Assembly (NCBI GenBank): GCA_002478485.1
Contig: DLOL01000036.1
Location: forward strand, 4,822 to 10,042
Direction of reading: 5' to 3'
DNA: 5,221 bases
From: Eubacteriaceae bacterium UBA7485
Lineage (GTDB): Bacteria; Bacillota; Clostridia; Eubacteriales; Eubacteriaceae
This document shows positions 5,175 through 5,221 of this stretch, piece after piece. The notes beneath the pieces are model-generated. The model had not been told where the DNA came from. It did not search any database and saw nothing but the letters and a program-made list of their open reading frames with translations. Position 1 is the stretch's first letter, and each line of letters begins with the position of its first letter. The translations under genes and the position numbers were made by a program.

Positions 5175-5192
5175 GTGCTCAAAACAAAGCAC
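5175..5192 (+). repeat. Small hairpin in the tRNA precursor leader
   Basis: GTGCT (5175-5179) and AGCAC (5188-5192) form a perfect 5-bp stem with an 8-nt loop (CAAAACAA). It starts at the predicted transcription start and ends 8 nt before the mature tRNA 5' end, so it would lie in the leader removed by RNase P. No function is assigned. Confidence 0.4.
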
Positions 5193-5200
5193 CAAAATCT

Positions 5201-5221
5201 GGACCATTAGCTCAGTTGGCT
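5201..5221 (+). tRNA. tRNA gene, 5' end only (cut by window edge), isotype undetermined
   Basis: The last 21 nt fit the start of a tRNA: 7-nt acceptor strand GGACCAT (5201-5207), T8 and A9, D-stem GCTC (5210-5213) and D-loop AGTTGGCT with the conserved GG. A near-consensus promoter sits just upstream. The anticodon lies beyond the edge, so the amino acid cannot be given. The acceptor predicts a 3' strand ending ATGGTCC before the discriminator base, which could be tested on the adjoining sequence. Confidence 0.88.

Noticed and set aside
5201..5221. Naming the tRNA isotype
   Set aside because: Only the acceptor strand and part of the D-arm are visible; several isotypes share this start.

Overview
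The window looks like a piece of chromosome from a gut-type Clostridia/Bacillota bacterium. This is inferred from a conjugated bile-salt-hydrolase-type choloylglycine hydrolase, a MepA-like MATE transporter, an M20C PepD dipeptidase, AGGAG-type ribosome binding sites, TTTACA/TATAAT-type promoters and AT-rich intergenic DNA around genes of moderate GC. No species can be named. There is no sign of phage, transposon, CRISPR array or plasmid functions.

Layout, left to right. (1) The 3' part of a MATE-family efflux transporter runs in from the left edge and ends at 1021. (2) A GC-rich hairpin with T tracts on both sides (1022-1054) can terminate both the MATE gene and the convergent gene from the right. 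(3) A 64-residue XRE/Cro-type regulator lies on the minus strand (1152-1346); a perfect 13-bp tandem duplication sits between it and the terminator. (4) An AT-rich divergent intergenic region (1347-1729) follows. It holds repeated TTGTAAAAT sites in inverted orientation and a possible 46-codon leader ORF (1550-1690). (5) A choloylglycine hydrolase (1730-2716) follows, then a second probable bidirectional terminator. (6) A convergent minus-strand six-helix membrane protein resembling HdeD/DUF308 (2757-3410) comes next. (7) A divergent intergenic region carries one promoter each way. (8) A PepD-type Xaa-His dipeptidase (3564-5099) has an unusual cysteine-containing C-terminal tail. (9) A long inverted repeat then overlaps a near-consensus promoter that reads into the first 21 nt of a tRNA gene at the right edge.

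Each gene appears to be its own transcription unit: strands alternate, convergent pairs share terminators and divergent pairs have a promoter region between them. The most plausible functional link is between the XRE regulator and the divergently transcribed hydrolase, by position only. The hydrolase keeps the Cys2/Arg16/Asp19/Asn172/Arg226 active-site set, but has Ala at the position that is Asn in bile salt hydrolases and Tyr in penicillin V acylases. I see no convincing evidence of a wholly new multi-gene system. The most interesting items are that substitution, the leader ORF and operator-like repeats before the hydrolase, the PepD cysteine tail, and the terminator/promoter overlap upstream of the tRNA.
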